Shown: piece by piece, positions 45,794-55,861 of the stretch
How the letters are laid out: each line of letters opens with the position of its first letter
Position numbering within the stretch: position 1 is the stretch's first letter
Assembly (NCBI RefSeq): GCF_016722925.1
Contig: NZ_JAEQNC010000022.1
Span: forward strand, 1-59,478
DNA from: Phytoamicus setariae
Lineage (GTDB): Bacteria; Pseudomonadota; Alphaproteobacteria; Rhizobiales; Rhizobiaceae
Direction of reading: 5' to 3'
Length of the DNA: 59,478 nucleotides
The notes under the pieces: generated by a model
What the model saw: the letters and a program-made list of their open reading frames with translations, nothing else
Told to the model about the DNA's origin: nothing
Databases searched by the model: none
Made by a program: the position numbers and the translations under genes

Positions 45794-47221
45794 TCAGAGT
45801 GCCGGGCGTGTTTCAGCGCTCCTGTACCATTGACCCTGCGCCGTTTCATAAGCCATCGCGGCGCGGAACACGTCGGCGTCGGAGTAGCTGCGACCGACAA
45901 TCTGGATCCCAGTCGGCACACCGTTGGCCGCACGGCCCGATGGCACCGAAAGAACCGGACAACGGCTCACCATGTTGAACGGCGTGGTCATCGCCCAACC
46001 GAGCGACGGATTGACGCTTTTGCCGTTGATCTCGAGCGTGTCTTTGGTGTGATCGAACTCCGCCGGCACCGCGGCAAGCGCATTGGTTGGGCAGATCAAC
46101 ACATCGTATTTCTCCAGCATCGGACCGAGGGTCATGTACATCTGGGCCGCAACCTCAAGCGTGGCGACAAAGTCAGCGGCCTTCGACTTGTTTCCGCCCT
46201 CCGCGAACGCTCGTGCGTAGCTCGTCATGTCGTCTGCGTGGTCGTCAAGCAGCGGCGCCAACGAGGCTCCGAACAGATGCTCCAGATAGGCCATGCCCGA
46301 AGTCAGAACCTCATCACCCCAGCCGAGATCGACCTCCTCTACCGTGGCGCCCAGCGAACGGAACACATCGCATGCCGCCAATGTATTCTTGCGCACGTCG
46401 TCGTCCACCTCGAAGGACCCGAGATCCATGGAGAACGCAATCTTCCAGCCATTGATCGGTTTGTATTCAAGCGGCAAGCGCAGCTTCGGCCGCAACGTCG
46501 CGATGTCCAGCGGACTGGGGCCGGCCATGACGTTTTGCAGCATGATTGCGTCCTTGACGTTTCGCGCCAGCGGCCCGGTATGGCAATAGAAGTCGAGATT
46601 GAAGGGAGGCTCGTCAGGATTGCGCCCATAAGGTGGTTTGAAACCCACAACCCCGCAGGCCGCCGCCGGTATGCGGATCGATCCGCCAATATCCGAACCG
46701 GTCGCGATTGACGATGTGCCCGCCGACAACGTTGCCCCGGCGCCGCCGGATGAACCGCCCGTGGTGAAATCCGGGTTCCATGGATTGCGACTGACACCCC
46801 AGCGCTTGGACCAGGTAATGCCCGCGCAGCAAAATTCGGGCGTCGCCGTGCGGGCATGTATGATACCACCCGCCTTCATGATGCGCTCATTGCCGGTCGA
46901 TGTGTGTCCGCTGATTTTGTCCTTTGACAGCAGTGAGCCGTGTGACGTCGGCTTGCCCTTAATGTAGCTCTCATCTTTGATGCCGATCGGCAGGCCTTCC
47001 AGGGCGCCGGTTTTGGCTCCCTTGGCATATTTCGCCTCTGCCTTGCGTGCCAGGTCCATCGCTTCATCAAAATGGGTGAAGGTCAGGCAGTTGATCGTCT
47101 CTTTCGTTGCTTCGGCACGGTCAATCGTCGCCTGCATCAGCTCGACGGGAGATAGCTTCTTTGTCTTGAAAAGTTGCAGCGCCTCGTGCGCGGGCATGTA
47201 GCAAAGGTCGGAATTGGACAT
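45794..47221 (-). CDS. Amidase signature family enzyme
   Basis: A 475-residue hydrolase of the amidase signature family. The catalytic Ser-cisSer-Lys triad is present: Lys in LPIGIKDESYIKG, cis-Ser in TTGGSSGGAGATL and nucleophile Ser in GSDIGGSIRIPAA. It cleaves C-N bonds of amides such as acetamide, indole-acetamide or acyl-polyamines. It is coded behind a polyamine-type importer, so it likely acts on the imported compound. The ATG follows AGGAGA. Confidence 0.9.
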   Translation of the reverse strand: MSNSDLCYMPAHEALQLFKTKKLSPVELMQATIDRAEATKETINCLTFTHFDEAMDLARKAEAKYAKGAKTGALEGLPIGIKDESYIKGKPTSHGSLLSKDKISGHTSTGNERIMKAGGIIHARTATPEFCCAGITWSKRWGVSRNPWNPDFTTGGSSGGAGATLSAGTSSIATGSDIGGSIRIPAAACGVVGFKPPYGRNPDEPPFNLDFYCHTGPLARNVKDAIMLQNVMAGPSPLDIATLRPKLRLPLEYKPINGWKIAFSMDLGSFEVDDDVRKNTLAACDVFRSLGATVEEVDLGWGDEVLTSGMAYLEHLFGASLAPLLDDHADDMTSYARAFAEGGNKSKAADFVATLEVAAQMYMTLGPMLEKYDVLICPTNALAAVPAEFDHTKDTLEINGKSVNPSLGWAMTTPFNMVSRCPVLSVPSGRAANGVPTGIQIVGRSYSDADVFRAAMAYETAQGQWYRSAETRPAL

Positions 47222-47303
47222 AATTATTCTCCTGCGATAGCAGCGATCGCATTTGCAATTGTCAGATGGTGTGTGACCGGCTCCGGTCGTGGCGCTCAGA
47301 TAG

Positions 47304-47325
47304 ACCCGGCGGTTCTGCGCCGGGT
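47304..47325. other. Stem-loop between binding-protein and amidase genes
   Basis: ACCCGGCG and CGCCGGGT form an 8-bp GC stem 15 nt beyond the binding-protein stop. A T-run is missing, so it may reduce rather than end transcription, or protect the upstream message. Confidence 0.5.
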
Positions 47326-47339
47326 TTGGCGCATGCGAG

Positions 47340-48374
47340 CTATTTCATCACATCCGTCCAGATCTTGGTGTACATGTTGCGGACGTTTTCCGGGCACGTG
47401 GGCATGAACTCGCCCTTGGCGACCATATCGGCCGGAACATTGATTTCCGTCGCGGTCTTCATATCCTCGGGCATGAATGCCTCCGAACCCTTGATCCCGT
47501 TCGCATAGCGCGCGAAGGCGGAAATCATCGCGGCATTCTCCGGATCCATGATGAAGTTCTGGAAGAGCTTGGCGTTATCGACGTTCTTGGCATCCTTGAG
47601 AACGGCGACGTTGTCCATGAAGATCGGATAGCCCTCCTTCGGATAGCCGTAGACGATTTTGTCGTTCTGTATCCTTTGTCGCAGCGAGGCGCCGTTCCAG
47701 TTCACGCCAGCTGCGACATCGCCTCTGCCGAGCCCATCGACCGCAGCATAGTCGAGAGAGAGCCATTTAGGCTTCGCCTCCACCAGCTTGTCACGCACCT
47801 TCCTCAGGACTTGCTTGTCGTCGCTGCAAAATTCGCCGCCGAAATATTTGATTGTCAGGTAGAGGATATCGCCCAGTTCCGGCAAGACATTGATCTTGCC
47901 GACGAGTTCAGGGGGTGGATCGAGAAAGATCGCCGAGGTGTTCGGGTCCCCGGAATAGACCGAAGTGTTGACCGATATGCCCGTCGTGCCCCATTGCCAC
48001 GGTACCGTATATTTGCGACCCGGATCGAATGCCACGTCGACCCATCTGGGATCTACGTTCTTGAAGTTTTCCATCTGGTCGGGGCGCGTTTCCAGCAACA
48101 TGCCTTCCGCGATCCAGATCGGGACTACGCTTGCAGATGGCACGACGATATCAAACCCGTGACCGCCCTGCCGGACCTTTGCAAGTGCCGTTTCGTTGGA
48201 ATCGAAATCCGTGATGCTTACCTTGATCTTATAGGTTTCCTCGAACTTCTTGATGAGTTCCGGGCTGGTATAGTTTCCCCACGTGTAGATATTGAGCACC
48301 CCGTCGGCAAAGGCGACGCCAGTCGAAGTGAGCATCATCAGGGCGGCCGTAGCCGCAGTCGTCCTCCAGTCCAT
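47340..48374 (-). CDS. Polyamine-type substrate-binding protein (PotD/PotF-like)
   Basis: A 344-residue exported protein with a signal peptide (residues 1-23, ending GVAFADG). The mature start VLNIYTWGNYTSPELIKKFE is the hallmark of PotD/PotF-like proteins. Others are TDFDSNETALAKVRQGGHGF, VPWQWGTTGISVN and FMDNVAVLKDAKN. Asp and Trp residues suit a cationic ligand; the exact one is unknown. It is the fourth gene of its operon. Confidence 0.88.
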   Translation of the reverse strand: MDWRTTAATAALMMLTSTGVAFADGVLNIYTWGNYTSPELIKKFEETYKIKVSITDFDSNETALAKVRQGGHGFDIVVPSASVVPIWIAEGMLLETRPDQMENFKNVDPRWVDVAFDPGRKYTVPWQWGTTGISVNTSVYSGDPNTSAIFLDPPPELVGKINVLPELGDILYLTIKYFGGEFCSDDKQVLRKVRDKLVEAKPKWLSLDYAAVDGLGRGDVAAGVNWNGASLRQRIQNDKIVYGYPKEGYPIFMDNVAVLKDAKNVDNAKLFQNFIMDPENAAMISAFARYANGIKGSEAFMPEDMKTATEINVPADMVAKGEFMPTCPENVRNMYTKIWTDVMK

Positions 48375-48415
48375 GATAGTCCTCCCGTTGGTTTTGAGCC
48401 TGAAGGCCGGCGGCC

Positions 48416-49228
48416 TCAGGTCCGTTTTCTGCTGACGAAGAAAAAGATGGTGACAATCCCGATCGACAGCAGCAGGAACACCGTCGAGATCGCATTGACT
48501 TCCGGCGTGACCATCCTTCGCAGTTGGCCAAGCATGTAGGTAGGCAGGGTTTCCTGACCACCGGACTTGATGAATTCGGTGATGACGACGTCATCGAGCG
48601 AGACCACGAATGAAAGCATCAGTCCCGCAATCACCCCAGGCCAGAGCAAGGGCAACGTCACCCTGCGGAAGCATTGCCAAGGGGTGGCATAGAGATCGGC
48701 CGCCGCAATCTCGAGAGACAGGTCCATATTTTCCAAGCGCGCCCTGATCGGCAGATAGGCGAACGGAATACAGAACGCCGTATGCGCCGCGATCAGGTAG
48801 CCCAGACCATTGTAGCCAGTCGCCAGCTTGATCCTGGAAAAGAAAATGAGAAGCGCTACTGCGAGTACGATCTCCGGCACGATCAGCGGCTGGTTGATGA
48901 ACGCATACTTGAACCGCAGACCGCGATAGGGTTTCGTCCGAGTCGTTGCGATCGCGGCCATTGTCGCGGTGATCGTCGCAAGAACCGCGGCTACCGTCGC
49001 GATCTGGATCGAACGTATCGCGGCTTCGATAACCTGCTGATTGTTCCATGCCGCTTCAAACCAGCGCGTTGAGAACCCTTTCCATATGGCGGTGGAGTTG
49101 TTGTCGTTGAAGGCGAAAATGACCAGCACGGCAATCGGGACGTAGAGGGCAAAGAAGCAGAATGCTGCCACGAAGGTAAAGCCGCCCTGCTGCTTTACAT
49201 CGAATCCGCCCGTGCGATTTACAGCCAT
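48416..49228 (-). CDS. ABC importer permease (PotC/PotI-like)
   Basis: A 270-residue inner-membrane subunit with about six transmembrane helices. The EAA-type loop is EIAAADLYATPWQCFRRVTL. The start at ATG 49228 follows GGAGG by 8 nt; a TTG at 49246 is rejected. It precedes the binding-protein gene and pairs with the permease at 49304. Confidence 0.88.
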   Translation of the reverse strand: MAVNRTGGFDVKQQGGFTFVAAFCFFALYVPIAVLVIFAFNDNNSTAIWKGFSTRWFEAAWNNQQVIEAAIRSIQIATVAAVLATITATMAAIATTRTKPYRGLRFKYAFINQPLIVPEIVLAVALLIFFSRIKLATGYNGLGYLIAAHTAFCIPFAYLPIRARLENMDLSLEIAAADLYATPWQCFRRVTLPLLWPGVIAGLMLSFVVSLDDVVITEFIKSGGQETLPTYMLGQLRRMVTPEVNAISTVFLLLSIGIVTIFFFVSRKRT

Positions 49229-49303
49229 GTCGAGCGCCTCCGCCAAATGGTATTGGTGACCGGATCGTGGGATCCGGATAAGCGGACGAGGTTGTCATCT
49301 GTG

Positions 49304-50224
49304 CTAACCATGACCCGCACCCGATTTGCTGGAGTTGCGCGAAAACAGCATCAGCACGATCATGACGATCACCATCAACGTAATTGACAGGGACGCGCCG
49401 AGCGGCCAGTTCCGCCCCTGGCCGAACTGCAATTCGATCAGATTGCCGATCATCAGGTTGGAGCCGCCGCCCATCACCCGTGGCGTCACATAAGCGCCAA
49501 GCGAGGGAATGAAGACCAGGATCGAGCCCGCAATAATTCCCGGCTTCACCAGCGGGATGATCACGCGTCGAAGCACCTGGAACCGTGATGCGTAGAGATC
49601 GTAAGCTGCTTCGACGAGGCGGAAATCGATTTTCTCCATACTGGCGTAGAGCGGCAGAACCATCAGTGGAAGGAACACGTAGATCATGCCGAGCATGACG
49701 GCAAAATCGGTGTACATGAGCTGGAAGGGCTGGTCGGTAACCCCAGTCGCGACGAGCAAGGTATTGATCGCACCATCATTGCGAATGACTTCCTGAATGG
49801 CGAATGTCCGGATCAGGACATTCGTCCAGAAAGGAATCGTGATCAGGAACAGCCAGATGTCACGGGTTCGCTCCGGCCGGGTGGTGATGAAGTAAGCCGT
49901 CGGAAATCCGACGATCAATGTCAGGATGGTGGTGCCGATTGAGAGCTTGATCGAACGCCAGAAGATCGACAGGTTGGCGTCGGCGAAAGACAAGGTGTCG
50001 TCGAACAGATCTCGCTCCAGAACCACGCTGGTCCAGGCGTCTGTCGAGAATTCCCACTTTACGTCCCCATAAGTGCCAGGTGTCAGGAACGAATAGACCA
50101 CCACGATCAGCAGCGGACCTACCGCAGCAAACAGGATGATGAGAAGGGCCGGTGCCGACAGCAGCCAACGTGAGCGGATATCGGCGCGTTCGGCTTTTTC
50201 GATGACTTCCTTTGCGGTTCCCAT
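49304..50224 (-). CDS. ABC importer permease (PotB/PotH-like)
   Basis: A 306-residue inner-membrane subunit with about six transmembrane helices after a cytoplasmic N-terminus. The EAA loop is EAAYDLYASRFQVLRRVIIP. It starts three bases beyond the ATPase stop, so it is co-translated with it. Confidence 0.88.
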   Translation of the reverse strand: MGTAKEVIEKAERADIRSRWLLSAPALLIILFAAVGPLLIVVVYSFLTPGTYGDVKWEFSTDAWTSVVLERDLFDDTLSFADANLSIFWRSIKLSIGTTILTLIVGFPTAYFITTRPERTRDIWLFLITIPFWTNVLIRTFAIQEVIRNDGAINTLLVATGVTDQPFQLMYTDFAVMLGMIYVFLPLMVLPLYASMEKIDFRLVEAAYDLYASRFQVLRRVIIPLVKPGIIAGSILVFIPSLGAYVTPRVMGGGSNLMIGNLIELQFGQGRNWPLGASLSITLMVIVMIVLMLFSRNSSKSGAGHG

Positions 50225-50227
50225 CGT

Positions 50228-51319
50228 TCAATCCTTGAGGACTTGGGCAGCGTCGCTGTCGATCCTAATGCCGACATGTTCGCCCTTCTCGAAGCCGCAG
50301 CCCCCATTGCGCTTGTTCTGCTGACGCACCGTGAAGGGCGCGCCATCGCTCAACCGGACCTGGATATGCGTGTCGGTGCCGAAGTAGACGATGTTGTCGA
50401 CCACACCCGTCATGTCGCCCGCGCTTTTGACGAGCTTGGCATGTTCCGGCCGCACAACGACCGTGGCCTTGCTGTTCGGCGTAAAACCTTCCGCGACTGT
50501 GGCGGAAATGTTTGCTCCCGAGCTCAGCGTCACGCTTGCCTTGCCGTCATCGATGCTGTTGACCTGGGCTATCAGGAAATTCGTTTCACCGATGAAATCG
50601 GCAACGAAGCGGTCGGCCGGACGGTCGTAGATTGCCCAGGGCGACCCCACCTGAAGGATCTTGCCCGCCGACATGACCGCGATGCGGTCCGACATCGTCA
50701 GTGCCTCTTCCTGGTCATGAGTAACGAAGATGAAGGTGATGCCGGTCTCGGCCTGCAGCCGCTTCAGCTCGATCTGCATTTCCTTGCGCAGCTTGTAGTC
50801 CAGCGCCGAGAGCGGCTCGTCGAGCAACAGCACTTTCGGTTGCGGGGCCAGCGCGCGGGCCAGCGCTACGCGCTGCTGCTGGCCGCCGGAAATCTGACTC
50901 GTGCGCCTGTTCTTCAGGTCCTGCATATGGACCAGCTTCAACATCGCATCGACGCGTGCCTCGATCTCCGCCTTCGGCCTGCCGAGCATTTCGAGCCCGA
51001 AGCTGATGTTCTGCCCCACCGTCATATGCGGAAACAGGGCGTAGCTCTGGAACACCGTGTTGACCGGCCGCTTGAATGGTGGAAGTGGGGCTATGTCCTG
51101 ACCGTGAAGCAGGATTTCTCCGTCGGTCGGAAAGTCAAAGCCAGCGATCAACCTGAGCAACGTCGTCTTTCCGCAGCCGGAAGGCCCAAGCAGCGTGAAA
51201 AATTCGTTCTCTCGGATTTTGACCGAAACATCGTCGAGTGCCGTGACCGGCTCCAGGCCGGCTGATTGAAAAATCCTGGTTACGCTCTTCGCCTCGATGG
51301 CGGACTGAGTGGCTGTCAA
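50228..51319 (-). CDS. ABC importer ATPase (PotA/PotG-like)
   Basis: A 363-residue ATPase. Walker A is GPSGCGKTT, the Q-loop lies in [14 protein letters not shown], the signature is ISGGQQQR, Walker B is [15 protein letters not shown], and the switch region is [24 protein letters not shown] domain closes the protein. The start is read as TTG at 51319, preceded by GAGGGGAAG; a TTG at 51376 lacks a site. It is the first gene of the importer-amidase operon. Confidence 0.9.
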   Translation of the reverse strand: MTATQSAIEAKSVTRIFQSAGLEPVTALDDVSVKIRENEFFTLLGPSGCGKTTLLRLIAGFDFPTDGEILLHGQDIAPLPPFKRPVNTVFQSYALFPHMTVGQNISFGLEMLGRPKAEIEARVDAMLKLVHMQDLKNRRTSQISGGQQQRVALARALAPQPKVLLLDEPLSALDYKLRKEMQIELKRLQAETGITFIFVTHDQEEALTMSDRIAVMSAGKILQVGSPWAIYDRPADRFVADFIGETNFLIAQVNSIDDGKASVTLSSGANISATVAEGFTPNSKATVVVRPEHAKLVKSAGDMTGVVDNIVYFGTDTHIQVRLSDGAPFTVRQQNKRNGGCGFEKGEHVGIRIDSDAAQVLKD

Positions 51320-51745
51320 AACGCTTCCCCTCGCGCTCTTTCGTGGCCATTCACCGGCGGGACGTCGGCTGGCCAACTGATCTGCAAGGTCGAGACTATT
51401 TTTTACTATTTAGTTAGTCAATATGATTTTGAGGCTGTTTCTACATTTCACTCTTCGAATTCGGAGGGCTATTTCGTTGGCTGAAACGCCCCTTCTTCAC
51501 GGTTGCACAGTGGAAGGCATGAAGGCCGCCTGGTAACGGCCCGGCCGAGCAATTAGCGGGCGCCCCCGTGCTAGATCCTGATGTTCGGGACAATTTTAAC
51601 GGCGCCTAAAGATTTCAACTCCAGAATGATCGCAACAATTTAAGTGTGCCTTTTCGAATAATTTCTTTGCCAGCGCCCGCTCCTTTCGTGCGGCATTTTT
51701 TCGGACTGTGGAAGGCTCACGCCACATCTGGTTTTGGAGACCTTT
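51320..51745. other. Divergent non-coding gap
   Basis: Four hundred twenty-six bases between the leftward importer operon and the rightward RTX gene. It is A/T-richer than the genes around (near 51390-51430 and 51600-51660) and must contain both promoters. No clear palindrome or small gene was found. Confidence 0.45.
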
Positions 51746-54700
51746 ATGCCAGCCCAAATCACATCCGCAACCTACGACGCCGCCACCGGTCTTCTGACAG
51801 TCCTAGGCACTGGTTTTGTCGGCTTTGACGGCGCTGCAAACGACATCATCGCAAGCAAGTTTACCCTGTGGGGTGAAGGCGGCGCGACCTACACCCTGAC
51901 GGACACGGCCAATGTCGAGATCACCAGCAGCACCAGTTTCACGCTGTCGTTGGGTGCCCTCGACAAACTCGCACTATCGCAAATCCTCAACAGCAACGGC
52001 ATGGCGAGCACGGGCGCAACGACGTACAATCTTGCCGCCGGCGAAGGTTGGGCCCGGGACGCTGCTCAGGCGAACGAGAGCGCAGACATCTCCGGCAATG
52101 GCATTACCGTTTCCAATATTCCGGTTCCCACCATCACCTCGGCCACCTACGACGCATCCACAGGCACCCTGACCGTCACCGGCACAGGTTTCTTGTCGCG
52201 GTCCGGAGCAAGCAACGACATCCTGGCAAACAAATTTACCCTGACGGGTGAAGGCAGCGCGACCTACACCCTGACGAACACGGCCAATGCCGAGATCACC
52301 AGCGCCACCAGCTTTACCCTGTCGTTGAGTGCCACAGACCGGGCCGGGCTAGAGCAGATCTTCAACAAGAGTGGCACGTCGAGCACCGGCGGCACGACAT
52401 TCAATCTTGCCGCCGGCGAAGACTGGGCCAACGGCGCCGATCCGGCGGTCGTCACCGCCGACGTCGCCAGCAATGGCGTAACCGTCTCCAATGTTGCGGT
52501 TCCCACCATCACCTCGGCCACCTACGACGCATCAACAGGCACCCTGACCGTCACCGGCACCGGCTTCACGAAATATGCAGGGGCAGCCAACGACATCATA
52601 GCAAACAAGTTCACCCTGACCGGCGAAGGCGGCGCGACCTACGCCCTGACGGACACGGCCAATGTCGACATCACCAGCGGCACTAGCTTCACCCTGTCGT
52701 TGAGTGCCACAGACCGGGCCGCAATATTGCAGATCCTCAACAAGAACGGCACGGCGAGCACCGGCAGCACGACATTCAATCTTGCCGCCGGCGAAGATTG
52801 GGCCAACGGCGCCGATCCGGCTGTCGTCACCGCCGACCTCACCGGCAATGCCATTAGCGTTTCCAATGTCCCTGTTCCGGCCATCACCTCGGCCATCTAC
52901 AGTGCAACGACGGGCGCGCTAACCGTCACTGGCACTGGCTTCACGAAATATGCAGGGGCAGCCAACGACATCATAGCAAACAAACTTACCCTGACGGGCG
53001 AAGGCGGCGCGACCTACTCCCTGACGGACACGGCCAATGTCGAGATCACCAGCGGCACCAGCTTCACCCTGTCGTTGAGTGCCACCGACAAGGCCGCAAT
53101 ATCGCAGATCCTCAACAAGAACGGCACATCGAGCACCGGCACCACGACGTACAACATTTCAGCGGTCGAGGATTGGGCCAACGGCGCCGATCCGGCTGTC
53201 GTCACCGCCGACCTCACCGGCAATGGCATTACCGTCTCCAGTGTTGCGGTTCCAACCATCACCTCCGCCACATACGACGCAACGACGGGCGCGCTGACCG
53301 TCACTGGCACTGGCTTCACGAAATATGCAGGGGCAGCCAACGACATCATAGCAAACAAACTTACCCTGACGGGCGAAGGCGGCGCGACCTACTCCCTGAC
53401 GGACACGGCCAATGTCGAGATCACCAGCGGCACCAGCTTCACCCTGTCGTTGAGTGCCACCGACAAGGCCGCAATATCGCAGATCCTCAACAAGAACGGC
53501 ACATCGAGCACCGGCACCACGACGTACAACATTTCAGCGGTCGAGGATTGGGCCAACGGCGCCGATCCGGCTGTCGTCACCGCCGATCTCACCGGCAATG
53601 GCATTGCCGTTTCCAATGTTGCGGTTCCAACCATCACCTCCGCCATCTACAGTGCAACGACGGGCGCTCTGGTGGTCATCGGCACCGGCTTCACGAAACT
53701 CAGCGGAGCAGACAACGACATCCAGGCCAGCATGTTCACCCTGACGGGTGAAGGCGGCGCAACCTACACCCTGACGGACACGGCCAATGCCGAGATCACC
53801 AGCGCCACCAGCTTCACCCTGTCGCTGAGTGCCACCGACAAGGCCGGACTATCGCTGATCCTGAACAAGAACGGCACGGCGAGCACCGGCGGCACGACGT
53901 TCAATCTTGCCGCCGGCGAAGATTGGGCCAACGGCGCCGATCCGGCTGTCGTCACCGCCGACCTCACCGGCAACGGCGTAACCGTCTCCAATGTTCTGGC
54001 TCCCGAAATCACCTCGGCCACCTACGACGCTTCGACGGGCACACTGACCGTCACCGGCATCGGCTTCACGAAATCGGCAGAGCCAGGCAACGACATCATA
54101 GCAAACAAATTTATCCTGACGGGTGAAGGCGGCGCGACCTACGCCCTGACGGACACCGCCAATGTCGAGATCACCAGCGCCACCAGCTTCACCCTGTCGC
54201 TGAGTGCCTCCGACAAGGCTGGACTATCGCTGATCCTGAACAAGAACGGCCCGTCGAGTACCGGCGGCACAACGTTCAATCTTGCCGCCACTGAGGACTG
54301 GGCCAACGGCGCCGATCCGGCTGTCGTCACCGCCGACCTCACCGGCAATGGCGTAACCGTCTCCAATGTTGCGGTTCCAGTCATTACCGCCAATGCGCCG
54401 CCGACCCAGGCGATTGCCATTACCGACCAGATAGTGAGTGAAGATTCGCCCTTCAGCTTCACGCTGCCGGCGGGCACTTTCATCGATACGGATGGAGATG
54501 CGTTGCGCTACAGTGCAACGCTTGCCGACGGAGGCGGCCTGCCGTCCTGGCTGGTGTTCGATTCGGCAACGCAGTCGTTTTCCGGCACCCCGACAAATGG
54601 CGACGTTGGCGAAATCCAGGTGAAGGTGACGGCATCTGACCTGCGCAGCAGCACGTCCGATGTATTCAAACTCAAGGTCGAGAACGAAAATGATGTGCCG

Positions 54701-55393
54701 ACGAGCATCGCTCTTTCCAGCAATCGGATTGCCGAGAACTCTGCGAACGGAACGGTCATCGGGATGCTTACGGCCGTTGATATGGACGTCGATGACGCCC
54801 TGACTTTCTCATTGGTGAAAAATCCGGGTGGCCGTTTCGAAATTGTCGATGGCATGCTGGTGGTTGCCGAAGGCGCCAGACTGGATTTCGAGAAAAAACC
54901 AACACATGACATCGTTGTGCGTGTGACGGACTCCGCAGGTGCGTTCAGGGACGAAACGTTCACGATCGAGCTCGGGGATTTGAAGAATGAGCCGCAAAAG
55001 CTCATCGGGGATGGCTCCAGCAATCACCTGAAAGGCGGGATTGGCAACGATCAGATTCTGGGGAAAGGCGGCAATGATGTGTTACGCGGCGGCCGCGGTA
55101 ACGATTATCTGGATGGAGGCATCGGCAATGACAGACTCGCAGGCGGCCCTGGCGCTGATACCTTTGTTTTTGGCAAGAAATACGGCCACGATGTGATAAG
55201 CGATTTCCATCCTGGCGAGGGCGACATCATTGACCTCTCAGGCGCGGTTGGAATTGCCGGCTTTCAGGATCTGATGAAGAACCATCTGGAAATGCGCGGT
55301 GATGACCTGATCATAACGGCAGCGGACGACTCCAAGCTTGTTCTATTGGGTATCGACACGGGCGATCTCAGCAGGGACGTCTTCATTTTTTGA
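51746..55393 (+). CDS. Repetitive RTX adhesin-like secreted protein
   Basis: A 1215-residue protein without an N-terminal signal peptide. Residues 5-879 are seven tandem 125-residue repeats, each beginning ITSA-Y-A-TG-L-V-GTGF. Then come a cadherin/Ig-like domain (about 885-985, DTDGDALRYSATLADGGGLP), a second cadherin-like domain (about 990-1085, IAENSANGTVIGMLTAVD), and four to five calcium-binding RTX nonapeptides (about 1088-1143, GGIGNDQILGKGGNDVLRGG). The C-terminus DVFIF is of the type I secretion kind. No type I secretion genes are in the window. Function as an adhesin or surface/biofilm protein is inferred. ATG at 51746 follows GGAGACC. Confidence 0.85.
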   Translation: MPAQITSATYDAATGLLTVLGTGFVGFDGAANDIIASKFTLWGEGGATYTLTDTANVEITSSTSFTLSLGALDKLALSQILNSNGMASTGATTYNLAAGEGWARDAAQANESADISGNGITVSNIPVPTITSATYDASTGTLTVTGTGFLSRSGASNDILANKFTLTGEGSATYTLTNTANAEITSATSFTLSLSATDRAGLEQIFNKSGTSSTGGTTFNLAAGEDWANGADPAVVTADVASNGVTVSNVAVPTITSATYDASTGTLTVTGTGFTKYAGAANDIIANKFTLTGEGGATYALTDTANVDITSGTSFTLSLSATDRAAILQILNKNGTASTGSTTFNLAAGEDWANGADPAVVTADLTGNAISVSNVPVPAITSAIYSATTGALTVTGTGFTKYAGAANDIIANKLTLTGEGGATYSLTDTANVEITSGTSFTLSLSATDKAAISQILNKNGTSSTGTTTYNISAVEDWANGADPAVVTADLTGNGITVSSVAVPTITSATYDATTGALTVTGTGFTKYAGAANDIIANKLTLTGEGGATYSLTDTANVEITSGTSFTLSLSATDKAAISQILNKNGTSSTGTTTYNISAVEDWANGADPAVVTADLTGNGIAVSNVAVPTITSAIYSATTGALVVIGTGFTKLSGADNDIQASMFTLTGEGGATYTLTDTANAEITSATSFTLSLSATDKAGLSLILNKNGTASTGGTTFNLAAGEDWANGADPAVVTADLTGNGVTVSNVLAPEITSATYDASTGTLTVTGIGFTKSAEPGNDIIANKFILTGEGGATYALTDTANVEITSATSFTLSLSASDKAGLSLILNKNGPSSTGGTTFNLAATEDWANGADPAVVTADLTGNGVTVSNVAVPVITANAPPTQAIAITDQIVSEDSPFSFTLPAGTFIDTDGDALRYSATLADGGGLPSWLVFDSATQSFSGTPTNGDVGEIQVKVTASDLRSSTSDVFKLKVENENDVPTSIALSSNRIAENSANGTVIGMLTAVDMDVDDALTFSLVKNPGGRFEIVDGMLVVAEGARLDFEKKPTHDIVVRVTDSAGAFRDETFTIELGDLKNEPQKLIGDGSSNHLKGGIGNDQILGKGGNDVLRGGRGNDYLDGGIGNDRLAGGPGADTFVFGKKYGHDVISDFHPGEGDIIDLSGAVGIAGFQDLMKNHLEMRGDDLIITAADDSKLVLLGIDTGDLSRDVFIF
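51758..54382 (+). repeat. Seven tandem 375-bp coding repeats
   Basis: Repeats begin at 51758, 52133, 52508, 52883, 53258, 53633 and 54008, each exactly 375 bp. The fourth and fifth are identical over 290 bp (52922-53211 equals 53297-53586), which implies a recent duplication or conversion; the first is the most diverged. Array length may vary between strains. Confidence 0.92.
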
Positions 55394-55644
55394 CTGGACC
55401 TCCTGTTGAGCCGCAGTGCTGAATGCAAAAGGACAACAGCAACGCCTTGCGTCTGTCCAGAGCATGCAGCGAAAGCTTGGTGGTGAGGCTGTCCTATGAA
55501 TGAAGCTGCTTCGGCAACGGTCAGCACAGATGGAACATGCCGCTCTGCGACTTGACCAGATAGGCCGGGTTCAACAGCGCCATGTCTCCCTTGGATGTCC
55601 CACCAGGGGACTCCAAGGTCCAAGTCTTTGATTTTAAAGAATAG

Positions 55645-55720
55645 TGGTGGGCCCGGAGGGACTCGAACCCCCAACCAAGCGGTTATGAGCCGCCGGCTCT
55701 AACCATTGAGCTACAGGCCC
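55645..55720 (-). tRNA. tRNA with CAU anticodon, probably tRNA-Ile2
   Basis: A 76-nt cloverleaf with encoded CCA. The acceptor arm is GGGCCTG/CGGGCCC with one G-T pair, D stem GCTC/GAGC, anticodon stem GGCGG/CCGCT, anticodon loop CTCATAA, and T arm GGGGG/CCCTC with loop TTCGAGT. The CAU anticodon could mean Met, but GGCGGCTCATAACCGCTTGG resembles bacterial tRNA-Ile2 (C34 changed to lysidine by TilS) more than initiator or elongator Met tRNA. The Ile identity is inference. Confidence 0.9.
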
Positions 55721-55861
55721 GGACCGCGTAGAAGCGGTTGATGCAATGGTCATGCGTCGTGGCAAAGGCTCTAGCGGAATTTATTCGACGCCGCAAGCGT
55801 TCGCCGCAAAAGCTGCACAATCGATTGTCATGGATTGCATTCCACAATTTCAGGAGGAAAC

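Noticed and set aside
45353-46711. A 452-codon rightward open frame over the amidase and TetR genes
   Set aside because: Amidase triad and TetR helix-turn-helix are on the minus strand.
51266-51484. A 72-codon frame in the divergent promoter gap
   Set aside because: It overlaps the ATPase start, lacks a ribosome site and has no signal or domain.
51758-54382. Possible CRISPR-like or non-coding satellite array
   Set aside because: Repeats are 375 bp, in frame and coding, with no unique spacers.
55645-55720. tRNA as an integration site of a mobile island
   Set aside because: No integrase, no partial tRNA copy and no change of gene type are seen within the window.
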